A DNA stretch of 39,078 bases from positions 1 to 39,078 of the forward strand of contig NZ_JNIJ01000050.1 of assembly GCF_000701345.1 (NCBI RefSeq). Direction: 5' to 3'. Under the pieces are notes generated by a model, which was given only the letters and a program-made list of their open reading frames with translations, searched no databases and was not told where the DNA came from. This document shows, one piece after another, positions 26,095 through 34,018 of this stretch. The first letter of the stretch is position 1; each line of letters begins with the position of its first letter. Origin of the DNA: Bradyrhizobium sp. URHD0069. GTDB lineage: Bacteria > Pseudomonadota > Alphaproteobacteria > Rhizobiales > Xanthobacteraceae. Both the position numbers and the translations under genes were made by a program.

Positions 26095-26864
26095 GCCTCC
26101 TCGAGACGGTCCATCTCAAGAAGTACTTCGGCGATACGCATGCTGTCGACGACGTCAATCTGACCATCGAGGAGGGTGAGTTCATTTCGCTGGTCGGCCC
26201 CAATGGTGCCGGCAAGACCTCGTTCTGCAACGTCGTGAGCGCATATTACAGCGCCGATTCCGGAAAAATCATCTTCCAGGGCGAGGACGTCAGCAACGCT
26301 TCGGTGACCCAGCGCGTCAAGGCAGGAATTGCGCGCAGCTTCCAGCTCGTGAATCTGTTCGACGACCTCACCGCCTTCGACAACGTCGCGCTGGCGATCT
26401 TTTCCCGCGAAGGCAAGACTCGCAACATTGCGGCGCTCGCCCGCCGCGACAGCGAGGTGACGCGGGAAGCCGACGCGGTGCTCAACCAATTCGGGCTCGC
26501 CGGCAAGCGCAACGAGCTTGCGCGCGGTCTTGCGCAAGGCGAGCGTAAGCTGCTCGACGTAGCGCTCGCCTATGCGCTGCGGCCCAAGCTAGTATTCCTC
26601 GACGAACCCACGAGCGGGGTGAGCACGCGCGACAAGGGCCAGATCATGGACACGATCGCTTCGGTCGTGCGCGGCGAGGGCATAACAGCCGTGGTCGTCG
26701 AGCACGACATGGACGTCGTCTTCAAATATTCCGATCGCATCGTCGTGATGCACCAGGGCGCGATTCTTGCCCAAGGCACCCCCGCCGAGATCAGGAAGAA
26801 TGAGCAGGTCGCAATGATCCTGATCGGCTCTTCCGGTCCCGACGCCTTCTCACGAAAGGATTGA
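26091..26864 (+). CDS. LivG-type ABC transporter ATPase
   Basis: 257 residues from the ATG at 26091; longer in-frame starts lie in livM. Walker A is VGPNGAGKTS, the Q-loop region is ARSFQLVNLFDDLTAFDNV, the signature is the divergent LAQGERKLLDVALA (usually L-S-x-G-E/Q), and Walker B is KLVFLDEPTSGVS, followed by the switch His in VVVEHDMDVVF. It hydrolyses ATP to drive import through the LivH/LivM-type pair. The 'SGVS' after Walker B replaces the family's common 'AGLN/AGMN', as seen in some substrate-specialised clusters. Confidence 0.93.
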   Translation: MSLLETVHLKKYFGDTHAVDDVNLTIEEGEFISLVGPNGAGKTSFCNVVSAYYSADSGKIIFQGEDVSNASVTQRVKAGIARSFQLVNLFDDLTAFDNVALAIFSREGKTRNIAALARRDSEVTREADAVLNQFGLAGKRNELARGLAQGERKLLDVALAYALRPKLVFLDEPTSGVSTRDKGQIMDTIASVVRGEGITAVVVEHDMDVVFKYSDRIVVMHQGAILAQGTPAEIRKNEQVAMILIGSSGPDAFSRKD

Positions 26865-26866
26865 TC

Positions 26867-27586
26867 GTGCTCGAGGTCAATGCGATCGACACCTACCGGG
26901 GCCCGGCCCACATCCTCAGCGGCGTGTCGCTGCGCGTCGACAAGAAGGAAGTGGTGTGCCTCGTCGGGCGTAACGGGGCCGGCAAGACCACCACGATCGA
27001 GAGCATCATGGGATTTCTCCCGGTCCGGGCCGGACAGATACTGTTCCATGACGAAGACGTGACCGGGCTCCCGCCGCACGAGCGGGCCAAACGTGGCATC
27101 GGCTATTCGCCCGAGGATTGCGGGGTTTTTCCCGATTTGTCGGTGAGCGAGAACCTGATGATCAGTCGTTGGCTCGGCGATGAGGTCGCCAAGCGCCGTA
27201 ACGGCGGTCAGCGGGTAGACCCCGACGCCCAGGCGTTCAGCCTCTTTCCCGAAGTGCAGAGCCTGCTCCAGCGCCAGGGCCTTCACCTGAGCGGCGGTCA
27301 GCGCAAGATGGTGGCGATCGCGCGCGCCATGATGCTGTCGCCTTCGCTGTTGTTGCTCGACGAAGCCTTCGAAGGCCTGGCCCCGGTCGTGGTCAATCGC
27401 TTTGCCGAGGCAGTCACGAAGATCAAGGCGATGGGCGTTTCCATCCTCATGGCGGAATCGCATCTGGGCGCGGCGACGCGCATCGGCGACCGGCTCTACG
27501 CCATCGACCGTGGCGAGATCATCTTCCACGGGTCGCCGAGGGAAGCGCTCGCCGACGAAAAAGTGATGAAGGCGTTGCGCGGCTAG
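26867..27586 (+). CDS. LivF-type ABC transporter ATPase
   Basis: 239 residues from the GTG at 26867, chosen because AAAGGA lies 6 bases upstream; a TTG at 26861 overlaps the previous stop but is too close to that site. Walker A is VGRNGAGKTT, the signature is LSGGQRKMVAIARAMM, and Walker B is LLLLDEAFEGLAP, with Ala in place of the usual Pro after Asp-Glu. The switch His is in MAESHLGAATR. It is the second nucleotide-binding subunit. A short gap (57 bases) with a small hairpin separates it from the next exported-protein gene. Confidence 0.92.
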   Translation: MLEVNAIDTYRGPAHILSGVSLRVDKKEVVCLVGRNGAGKTTTIESIMGFLPVRAGQILFHDEDVTGLPPHERAKRGIGYSPEDCGVFPDLSVSENLMISRWLGDEVAKRRNGGQRVDPDAQAFSLFPEVQSLLQRQGLHLSGGQRKMVAIARAMMLSPSLLLLDEAFEGLAPVVVNRFAEAVTKIKAMGVSILMAESHLGAATRIGDRLYAIDRGEIIFHGSPREALADEKVMKALRG

Positions 27587-27599
27587 CCGCGCGAAAGCC

Positions 27600-27623
27600 G
27601 ACACGGTTGCGAAACGCCGTGTC
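27600..27623 (+). other. Short hairpin between ATPase and next gene
   Basis: GACACGG (27600-27606) and CCGTGTC (27617-27623) pair perfectly around a 10-base loop. There is no U-tract, so an mRNA processing or attenuation element is more likely than a terminator. Confidence 0.4.
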
Positions 27624-27643
27624 TGAACGTTCCGGATGGCGCA

Positions 27644-28792
27644 ATGACCAGATGCAGCCTCCTCATCGCCGCGATGACGTCCATCGCGATCACCGTGGCC
27701 CGTAGTGGCCACGAGCTGCCGGTCTATCCGTCCTATTATCCCCATGAGATCGAGATCACGACGGTGACGTCCGAGCGAGCGGCGGACCTCCTGCGCGACG
27801 GCAAGATGCATGCTTATGTTGGCGGTACGCCGCGATTTGCTGGTGCGATTCCCGACTCCATCACCGCTGTCGAGTCGCGCGGCTCGTTCGTGATTGTTCG
27901 TGTCAATCCGGCATCGCCGCTGGCGAAGGACGAGGCGTCCATCTGTGCGCTCACCCGGGCCGTAATCCGCGAGATCGGCGGCAAGGCCGGTGAGCTGATC
28001 CTGCATCCCTATCCGGTCACGCCGTTTCACGGCGATTTTCTCAACCATGTCGATCTGGCTGCGGCCGCGAAGGCGCGTCTTCTCGGCAGCCCCACTGACG
28101 CAACCGGCGCCATCATCGGTGAGTTGAAGGTGAAGACCGTAGGCGCGCTGGCAAGAAGCCTCGTTCGTGCCGAATGGCAGGCTGGCGAATCCGACTGGGA
28201 TGTCGCGATCAATGAGGTGGGCGCCGACGACCTCGTGGCCTCGGCGAGCGTGGCGCTCAACGGCTGGCTTGGTCCGCGCTGGGTCAGGACCGGCTGGTTT
28301 GCCGCCTATCGGCTGCTCGTGGATGCAATTGTCGATCCTGCGCGGCGGCGTCGCATCGAATCCGATGTCGAGCGCCTGCGGGCGGGCGACTATGAGGGCG
28401 CGGTCGAGCGCATCAATCTGGAACGCGACCTCGTCGGCGCGCTCGTGGGCGGCTGCCGTAAGACCGTCGCTGGTTACACCGTCAAGCGGGAGTACTTCAA
28501 TTCCGAATTCTCGGCTGGCATTGAGAACATCGCTTATGACGCCCACGAAGGCTTCAATTCGCCGATGTTCATCCGCACGGTGAAGCTCAAGGATTTTCCC
28601 TGGAATGGCTGGCTCGCGCTCGGGGTCGACGGGCGGGCGCAGGCAGCGTGGAATCCGATCGCAGGCTTTACCGACCCGTTCGGCCGCCTGATGTGGTTTG
28701 CGCTCGGCGACCCGGCAGCCGTGCCGTCGCCATATGACGAGAATTGGGTGTTCAACCGCATCTCGGATGTCGCGTCCAAGCCGCGTCGATGA
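27644..28792 (+). CDS. Exported protein homologous to the N-domain of the 21807 gene product
   Basis: 382 residues from ATG 27644. A short signal (CSLLIAAMTSIAITVA) leads to SGHELPVYPSYYPHEIEI, which aligns with the N-terminus of the 763-residue protein. The homology continues through YPVTPFHGDFLNHVD, WVRTGWFAAYRLLVDA, INLERDLVGALVGGC, EYFNSEFSAGIENIAYD and TVKLKDFPWNGWLALGVD, to AAWNPIAGFTDPFGRLMW near the end. It contains nothing corresponding to the C-domain. That domain is supplied by the gene at 29154. The family is not one I recognise. The stop is immediately followed by the ATG of the cupredoxin-like gene. Confidence 0.85.
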   Translation: MTRCSLLIAAMTSIAITVARSGHELPVYPSYYPHEIEITTVTSERAADLLRDGKMHAYVGGTPRFAGAIPDSITAVESRGSFVIVRVNPASPLAKDEASICALTRAVIREIGGKAGELILHPYPVTPFHGDFLNHVDLAAAAKARLLGSPTDATGAIIGELKVKTVGALARSLVRAEWQAGESDWDVAINEVGADDLVASASVALNGWLGPRWVRTGWFAAYRLLVDAIVDPARRRRIESDVERLRAGDYEGAVERINLERDLVGALVGGCRKTVAGYTVKREYFNSEFSAGIENIAYDAHEGFNSPMFIRTVKLKDFPWNGWLALGVDGRAQAAWNPIAGFTDPFGRLMWFALGDPAAVPSPYDENWVFNRISDVASKPRR

Positions 28793-29194
28793 ATGCGTCG
28801 GAGCAAGTCCATGCTGCGAATTCCGCTCACACTGCGCCGACGCATGCTGCTGCCAATGGTGGGTGGGCTCGCGTCGAGCGTGGGCGTGCAAGCCGCGGAG
28901 CTGACGTTCGACCTCAAGATCGAGGACGGGCAGGTGGCGCAGAACATGCGCCTGATCCGCGTCAAACAGCGCGATGTGGTCAAGCTGCGCTGGGGCACGG
29001 ACCAGCCATTGACCCTGCATCTGCACGGCTATGACATCGAGCAGAAAGTCGAGGCCGGCACGATCGCCGAAATGAAGTTCACCGCACGCGCGACCGGACG
29101 CTTCCCCGTCCACCTCCATGATGCGCGCGAGCGCGCAGGTAGCCCCTCCCATCATGAGCCACCGCTTGTCCTTATCGAGGTCTATCCGCAATAG
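28793..29194 (+). CDS. Exported cupredoxin-like protein without a Cys ligand
   Basis: 133 residues; the ATG at 28793 directly follows the preceding stop TGA. Signal sequence to about residue 35 (LPMVGGLASSVGVQAAE). The beta-rich mature part has RVKQRDVVKLRWGTDQPLTL, HLHGYDIEQKVEAG, GRFPVHLHDARE and SHHEPPLVLIEVYPQ, the layout of small cupredoxin-fold proteins. The mature protein has no Cys, so it is not a classical blue-copper protein. The His pairs (HLH, HLH, HH) could bind Cu(II) or another metal. It overlaps the start of the next gene by 41 bases, indicating coupled expression. Confidence 0.8.
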   Translation: MRRSKSMLRIPLTLRRRMLLPMVGGLASSVGVQAAELTFDLKIEDGQVAQNMRLIRVKQRDVVKLRWGTDQPLTLHLHGYDIEQKVEAGTIAEMKFTARATGRFPVHLHDARERAGSPSHHEPPLVLIEVYPQ

Positions 29195-31826
29195 CGCCGC
29201 CGTGTTGCGGACGCTTGCAGCAGCGGCGTGTGTCGCTCTCGGCACTGGGGCACCTGCTGCCGCCCACGGCTTCGGCCAGCGCTATGACCTGCCGCTGCCG
29301 CTTTCGCTCTATCTTTTCGGAGCTGCCGCCGCGGTCGCATTGTCATTCGTCGTCTTCGGGCTGTTCGTTCGTCATGCCTCCGCCACCCGTCGCGGCCCGC
29401 ATGTCGATCTGCTCGCCACCGCGCCCGGCCGGCTGATCGCATGGCCAGGTGTTGTTCTGTCGCTCCGGCTCGTCGCGCTTGGCGTATTCATTGTCATGGT
29501 GCTCGCCGGGTTCATCGGCGATCAGAATCCATACCGCAACATTGCGCCAACGCTCGTGTGGATCATCTTTTGGGTCGGCCTTGCCTATGTTTCGGCTTTC
29601 GCTGGAGACCTGTGGCAGCTGATCAATCCGTGGCGGACGTTGTTCGAAGGGGCGGAGCGGCTCTACCGGCTGGCCGCCGGCACCGAACTGTCGCGGCGGC
29701 TGCCGTACTGGCCGGCGCTCGGTGTCTGGCCGGCGTGCTTGCTACTGCTCGCCTTTGCGTGGATCGAGCTTGTCTACCCAAGCCCCGCCGTGCCGGCCCA
29801 CATCGCTGGTTTCGCCGCCGCGTATTCGGTCCTCACCTTGATCGGAATGCTCGTGTTCGGTCGTGACATCTGGCTGCAGCGCGGCGAGGTGTTCACCATC
29901 GTGTTCGGCACCTTCGCACGTTTTGCGCCGACTCAGGCGAAGGTTCAGCCGCAGGTGCGGCAGTTGTTGCTTCGGCCATTCGGGGCGGGGCTGCTCGACG
30001 ACGAACCCGTCTCGACGTCCATGATGGCATTCGTGTTGCTCCTGCTCTCGACCGTGCTTTATGACGGGCTCATCGGCACCTCGACATGGTCGAACCTCGA
30101 AAGCTGGCTTCGCGCCACGCTCCCCGGCTTGGGCGCGCACGACTCGGTCGCGATCAAGACGGCCGGCCTCGTCGGGTTCTGGCTTTTGTTCCTCGGCGCC
30201 TACCTGGCGATCTGCACGATCATGGCGACGCTTACGGCCCGCTCGCCGGTGGAGCTTGCCCGCAGCTTCGCACTGACGCTCGTCCCGATCGCCATCGGCT
30301 ATCACGTGGCACATTATCTGGTGTTCCTGTTGATCCAGGGCCAGTACATCGTGCCGCTCGCGTCCGATCCGTTCGGAAATGGCTGGAATCTATTCGGCAC
30401 AGCCGGCTACCGCGTTGATATCGCAATCGTCGGCGCGCGTTTTGCCTGGTACGCGGCGGTTGCGGCGATCGTGACGGGCCATGTCACGGCGGTCTATCTC
30501 GGCCATACCAAGGCGATGCGTGTGATAGCGGTACGTGGAGCCGCGCTTCGTTCGCAGGTTCCGCTGACCACGCTCATGGTCGTCTACACGTTTGTTGGTC
30601 TGTCCATCACAGCGGAGCCCATTGTCGGGCAGCGCGAATCCGCCCCGCCATCCGCCGTGACGGAGGCGATCCATGTCCCTGCTGACGCGGTGTTGCCTGA
30701 GCCGGGAGACGGCCGGCTGCAGATGATCGGGCCAAAAACGTCCGCTGCAGCGAAATTGACCTATCGTGTGCTCGGCTCGGCTTTTCACGACGGCTCACGC
30801 ACGACCATCGCCGATCTGCTCTATGCCTATATGTTCGCGTATCGCTGGGGCGTTCGCCGCGAGGGCGATGAGGGGCATTACGACCCCGTCGTCGACGCTG
30901 CAACAGCACCCCTGCGCCGAGCACTTGCTGGATTGCGGGTCGCGGGCGCGGATATCACCTCCAAGACCTTCCGCGTCGGCGATGTCAGCTTCGTTCGCGA
31001 GCTGCTGGTCGTCGACGTCTATGTGACGATCGCGCCGGAAAACCCGGACCAAAACGCTCTGGCGGCGCCGCCCTGGAGCACGCTGCCATGGCATCTGGTC
31101 GCGCTCATGGAGGAGGCGGTCAGCCGCGGCTGGGCGGCGTTCTCGCAAGGAGAGGCCTTGCGCCGCAATATCGAGTGGCTCGATGTTGTCCGCTCTGACG
31201 TACTCAAACGTAAGCTCGTGCCGTTGGTCGAGGCATTCGAGCGCGACGCATACCGCCCCGCCTCGTTGCGATCCCTGGTGACCACCGACGAGGCGCGCAA
31301 GCGATGGGCGGCGCTCGCGGCCTTCTACCATGAGCACGGCCACTTCCTGGTCACTAATGGACCGTACCGGCTGAAGAAATGGTCGGCCGACAATGTCGCG
31401 CTCGAGGCTTTCCGGGATCTAACCTACCCGCTGGGCGTGGGATCATACGACGCCTACGCGATCCCGCGGCAGGGTTATGTCACCAAGGTGGAATGGAACG
31501 GCGACCGCGTCACGCTCTCGGGCGAGATCGAGATCATCGACAGATTCCAGCGAAACTATCGCCTGGTGCGGACGCCGTTGCCGTTGATCGCACCCGTCGT
31601 GCGCAATCGCTCCGCACCGCAGTGTCGCTATGTGGTGATCGACGATAAGGATCGAGTCGTGCTCGCCGATGTCGCGCTGCTTAGCGACGACGCGACCTTC
31701 CGGATCGATCTGGGCGGCCGGCTGCCGGCCGGCCAGTACACCATGCTCGCCGTCATCGCGGTCAACGGCAATGTCATGAACCCGGATATCCGGCGTATTC
31801 CTGTCGTCATTGCATCCGATCGATGA
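29154..31826 (+). CDS. Polytopic membrane protein fused to the C-domain of the 21807 family
   Basis: 890 residues from ATG 29154, inside the cupredoxin-like gene. A probable signal ends at GAPAAAHGFG. Residues about 45-490 contain roughly ten transmembrane helices, with HGFGQRYDLPLPLSLYLFG at the front and SAFAGDLWQLINPWRTLFEG in a loop. This resembles membrane proteins that databases often label fenitrothion hydrolase (FedB-like), a label I recall and do not trust as function. Residues about 503-890 are the C-domain: IHVPADAVLPEPGDGRLQ, DGSRTTIADLLYAYMFAYRW, LAAPPWSTLPWHLVALMEEA and FLVTNGPYRLKKWS, ending LPAGQYTMLAVIAVNGN. The C-domain is probably periplasmic. It is the last gene of the locus. 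Confidence 0.85.
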   Translation: MSHRLSLSRSIRNSAAVLRTLAAAACVALGTGAPAAAHGFGQRYDLPLPLSLYLFGAAAAVALSFVVFGLFVRHASATRRGPHVDLLATAPGRLIAWPGVVLSLRLVALGVFIVMVLAGFIGDQNPYRNIAPTLVWIIFWVGLAYVSAFAGDLWQLINPWRTLFEGAERLYRLAAGTELSRRLPYWPALGVWPACLLLLAFAWIELVYPSPAVPAHIAGFAAAYSVLTLIGMLVFGRDIWLQRGEVFTIVFGTFARFAPTQAKVQPQVRQLLLRPFGAGLLDDEPVSTSMMAFVLLLLSTVLYDGLIGTSTWSNLESWLRATLPGLGAHDSVAIKTAGLVGFWLLFLGAYLAICTIMATLTARSPVELARSFALTLVPIAIGYHVAHYLVFLLIQGQYIVPLASDPFGNGWNLFGTAGYRVDIAIVGARFAWYAAVAAIVTGHVTAVYLGHTKAMRVIAVRGAALRSQVPLTTLMVVYTFVGLSITAEPIVGQRESAPPSAVTEAIHVPADAVLPEPGDGRLQMIGPKTSAAAKLTYRVLGSAFHDGSRTTIADLLYAYMFAYRWGVRREGDEGHYDPVVDAATAPLRRALAGLRVAGADITSKTFRVGDVSFVRELLVVDVYVTIAPENPDQNALAAPPWSTLPWHLVALMEEAVSRGWAAFSQGEALRRNIEWLDVVRSDVLKRKLVPLVEAFERDAYRPASLRSLVTTDEARKRWAALAAFYHEHGHFLVTNGPYRLKKWSADNVALEAFRDLTYPLGVGSYDAYAIPRQGYVTKVEWNGDRVTLSGEIEIIDRFQRNYRLVRTPLPLIAPVVRNRSAPQCRYVVIDDKDRVVLADVALLSDDATFRIDLGGRLPAGQYTMLAVIAVNGNVMNPDIRRIPVVIASDR

Positions 31827-32043
31827 TTGCGTGGTCGTGAGGATTGGTTCCCTCGGAATCTGGAGGTTGTGCCGTCAATTGGGGAAGGCGGGCACAATTT
31901 CCTGCACCGAACCGGAATTTTGAAACAGCTTGATGCCGCTCATGCTTACGGAACCGCATGCTACCAGCAGGGGCGTTGCGCCGACATTTTGCGACGTGTC
32001 TCGACACACATTGATGCTCGTCGATTTAACAAAGCCTATCCGA

Positions 32044-32871
32044 TCAGTGCGACATCAATGTCGGTTTGGTCATCGAGGCAAGCATACCACGTGTCGTCCC
32101 GCCAAGAATAAATTCCCGCAGCCGGGAATGCCCGTACCCGCCCATGACAATGAGATCGGCACCTGCATCGGCTGCATATGACAGGATCGTATTTGAAACA
32201 TCGATCTTGCTGCCGGGAATGCGCTCAATCGTGGCATTTACTCCGTGACGGGTCAGATGGGTCGCGATATCCGCACCCGGAAGGTCTGCGCTTTTGGCGC
32301 TCTGAATGTCCGCAACAACAATACTCGCCTTGCCGGAGCGGGTAAGAAACGGCATGGCATCGGCGACCGCTCGCGCGGCTGCCCGGCTGCCATCCCAGCA
32401 CACCAGGACATGATCGAGTTTGAGGCGATCTTTCTGAATAAAAGGAACGATGAGCACCGGTCTTCCGGATTCGAACAGCGCCGCCTCAATGACGATATTC
32501 GTGGTTGGATGACCCCTATCCCTTTCAAATTGGCCAATGACGGAAAGATCGAATCGTCTTGCGATATGCGCAAACTGGGTTGGTACGTCGCCAATGCCAG
32601 CTTCAATCCTGCGCGTTTCGGCTGAGACGCCGGCGCGACGCGTCGCCTCATCAAACGCGGCGGCCACCGACTCTGCGCGTTCTTGAGCTTCTGCTTGCTG
32701 CGCTCGAATAAAGTTAGCCGAGAAGCCATCGCCACTGGCCATTACCGAATAGTAGACAAAGGCGGTCCCCACGATGTGTGCGCCGAATGTTTCCGCAACC
32801 GATAAGGCGTAATTGGAAACGCCATCTTGCGATGTCCCGTAAGACAGGTTGACAAGAATATCTTTGATCAT
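32044..32871 (-). CDS. Tandem universal stress protein (two UspA domains)
   Basis: 275 residues from the ATG at 32871, chosen for GGAGG 7 bases upstream; an ATG at 32901 is in frame but unsupported. It has two UspA-like halves: MIKDILVNLSYG opens the first and DHVLVCWDGSRAAARAV the second. The second half ends in VMGGYGHSRLREFILGG, then TTRGML, which fits the Gly-rich ATP-binding motif. The first half has lost that motif. Such proteins act in the cytoplasm under stress or low oxygen. It is monocistronic, convergent with the transporter locus. Confidence 0.9.
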   Translation of the reverse strand: MIKDILVNLSYGTSQDGVSNYALSVAETFGAHIVGTAFVYYSVMASGDGFSANFIRAQQAEAQERAESVAAAFDEATRRAGVSAETRRIEAGIGDVPTQFAHIARRFDLSVIGQFERDRGHPTTNIVIEAALFESGRPVLIVPFIQKDRLKLDHVLVCWDGSRAAARAVADAMPFLTRSGKASIVVADIQSAKSADLPGADIATHLTRHGVNATIERIPGSKIDVSNTILSYAADAGADLIVMGGYGHSRLREFILGGTTRGMLASMTKPTLMSH

Positions 32872-33226
32872 GGGTCTGCCTCCAGTTAGGTGATCGCGCA
32901 TCTACACTGATTCCAGTGCCCATCTTTGTCCCGGCTGGCGCACCATTCCCATGTCCCGGGAGCTGCGTGCCGATTCGAGTAAAAGGCGCAAACGGGTCCA
33001 CGCTGCACGCTCTCGAGACACTCCTCATCCGGCCGTCACCAGATGACGGTCAGGCTGAGACTTCAAGCAACTACCCTTCCAATCAGGGCATCAGGCGACT
33101 GGGTGATACCAGCGATCATGCCACCAGTTGATGAAATCGCGATCGGTCATCAGTTCCTAGGCTGCAAACGCACGAGCAAGCAGACGCGGCACCGGCAAAT
33201 GGCATCCCCGATCACGTCGGCAGGAG

Positions 33227-33346
33227 TTACTCGCCTTTGGGCTTCGGGGCATTCTGGTCCTCGACCTTGGTAACGGAATATCCGGCTTTGCGAATGAAAG
33301 CGGTTTTGATGGCGCTTGTTATGACGATAAGGGCGTCTTCTGACAT
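33227..33346 (-). CDS. Possible 39-residue small protein
   Basis: An ATG at 33346 opens a complete 39-codon frame ending in TAA at 33229-33227. The peptide reads MSEDALIVITSAIKTAFIRK, then AGYSVTKVEDQNAPKPKGE. It has an amphipathic first half and a charged tail, as in real small proteins. Upstream there is only GGGAAA as a weak ribosome-binding site. No family recognised and no neighbour gives a hint. Confidence 0.3.
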   Translation of the reverse strand: MSEDALIVITSAIKTAFIRKAGYSVTKVEDQNAPKPKGE

Positions 33347-33513
33347 CTAGGTTTCCCGCTGCTTTCCGCTGATCATATCACGCTTTTGGCAGGTACGATG
33401 GCTCAACGGCGCCATGCGCAAGCATCGTAGTCGTCAGCGCCAAAACCGACCGTTACAGGTTTTGTTATACCCGTTCCAGCAGTAGCGGCTTTTTCGGCGC
33501 GATCGAAAGAGAT

Positions 33514-33724
33514 GGCGACTACGACAGCAGCGCTGTCTTGAAGTCGCCTCGCGACCAGCCATGCTAGCTCAGTCGATGAGACGCGTAGGACTTATCGACA
33601 TCACGGTAGGCAACGCGGCGCGCCTCGGCGCATCGCAACGTTCCACCACGCGACGCTGCGCGTCGCACCACATCGCTACGCAACGCGCGAGCCGCTGGGG
33701 ACATCCCAGCGGCTCTCGCGCGTT
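33514..33724. other. Cluster of three strong hairpins (possible structured RNA or palindromic repeats)
   Basis: Hairpin 1: GGCGACT (33514-33520) pairs with AGTCGCC (33542-33548), and inside it GACAGC pairs with GCTGTC (33523-33537). Hairpin 2: GCGACGC-TGC-GCGTCGC at 33650-33666, perfect. Hairpin 3: left arm 33682-33699 (AACGCGCGAGCCGCTGGG) pairs with 33705-33724, with a 2-base bulge and a 5-base loop. No U-tract follows hairpin 3. They may form a non-coding RNA or be REP-like elements. Confidence 0.5.
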
Positions 33725-33776
33725 CAGCGCGGACGGTCCGCCTCAAGCGCCTGTGGCTCCGAGCACGAATGCGAAG

Positions 33777-33856
33777 TGCCAACCGGCTTTGAAATTGTCT
33801 GCTTATCGGAGTGGACCGGAAGTGACCGGCCGACTGTCAAAACGGCGCTTTTGACC
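33777..33856 (+). repeat. 80-bp direct repeat, copy 1
   Basis: Aligns without gaps to 35310-35389, with 59 of 80 positions identical and a fully conserved core CCGGAAGTGAC. It lies 162 bases before the reductase gene; copy 2 lies after it. Both look like decayed members of an intergenic repeat family of Bradyrhizobium. Confidence 0.75.
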
Positions 33857-34018
33857 CAACCGGACGTTGCGCGCCCCAAGGCAGGAACTGTGGTATCCTC
33901 CGTCAAACGCGATGGGACGGTTCAATGAAGCGGCGGCCCCTCAATGGCAGTTGCTGCTCGTGCTGAGCGTCCTCGTGTCCTGCGATTGCACACCCGGGTC
34001 TCGAGGAGGACCAACGTC

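Larger units (their letters stand above)
32872..34018. other. Repeat- and hairpin-rich spacer with no large gene
   Basis: No convincing protein gene of normal size. The stretch holds a possible 39-codon gene on the minus strand (33227-33346), three hairpins (33514-33724) and one copy of an 80-bp direct repeat (33777-33856). The 97-codon frame at 33561-33854 is low-complexity Arg/Ser/Ala sequence across the hairpins and is unlikely to be coding. The ribosome-binding site of the next gene is at 34003-34010. Confidence 0.6.

Noticed and set aside
26570..29245. 891-codon open frame on the minus strand
   Set aside because: It is antisense to the two ATPases, the N-domain gene and the cupredoxin-like gene. 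Its protein has the Arg/His/Asp-rich composition of a GC-rich shadow frame and no recognisable domain.
33563..33580. tRNA D-arm-like sequence (GCTAGCTCAGTCGATGAG)
   Set aside because: No T-arm GGTTCGA-type sequence, no acceptor stem pairing and no anticodon arm in the expected place.
33561..33854. 97-codon frame on the plus strand
   Set aside because: It runs through two of the hairpins and a repeat copy, is dominated by Arg/Ser/Ala, and has no ribosome-binding site.
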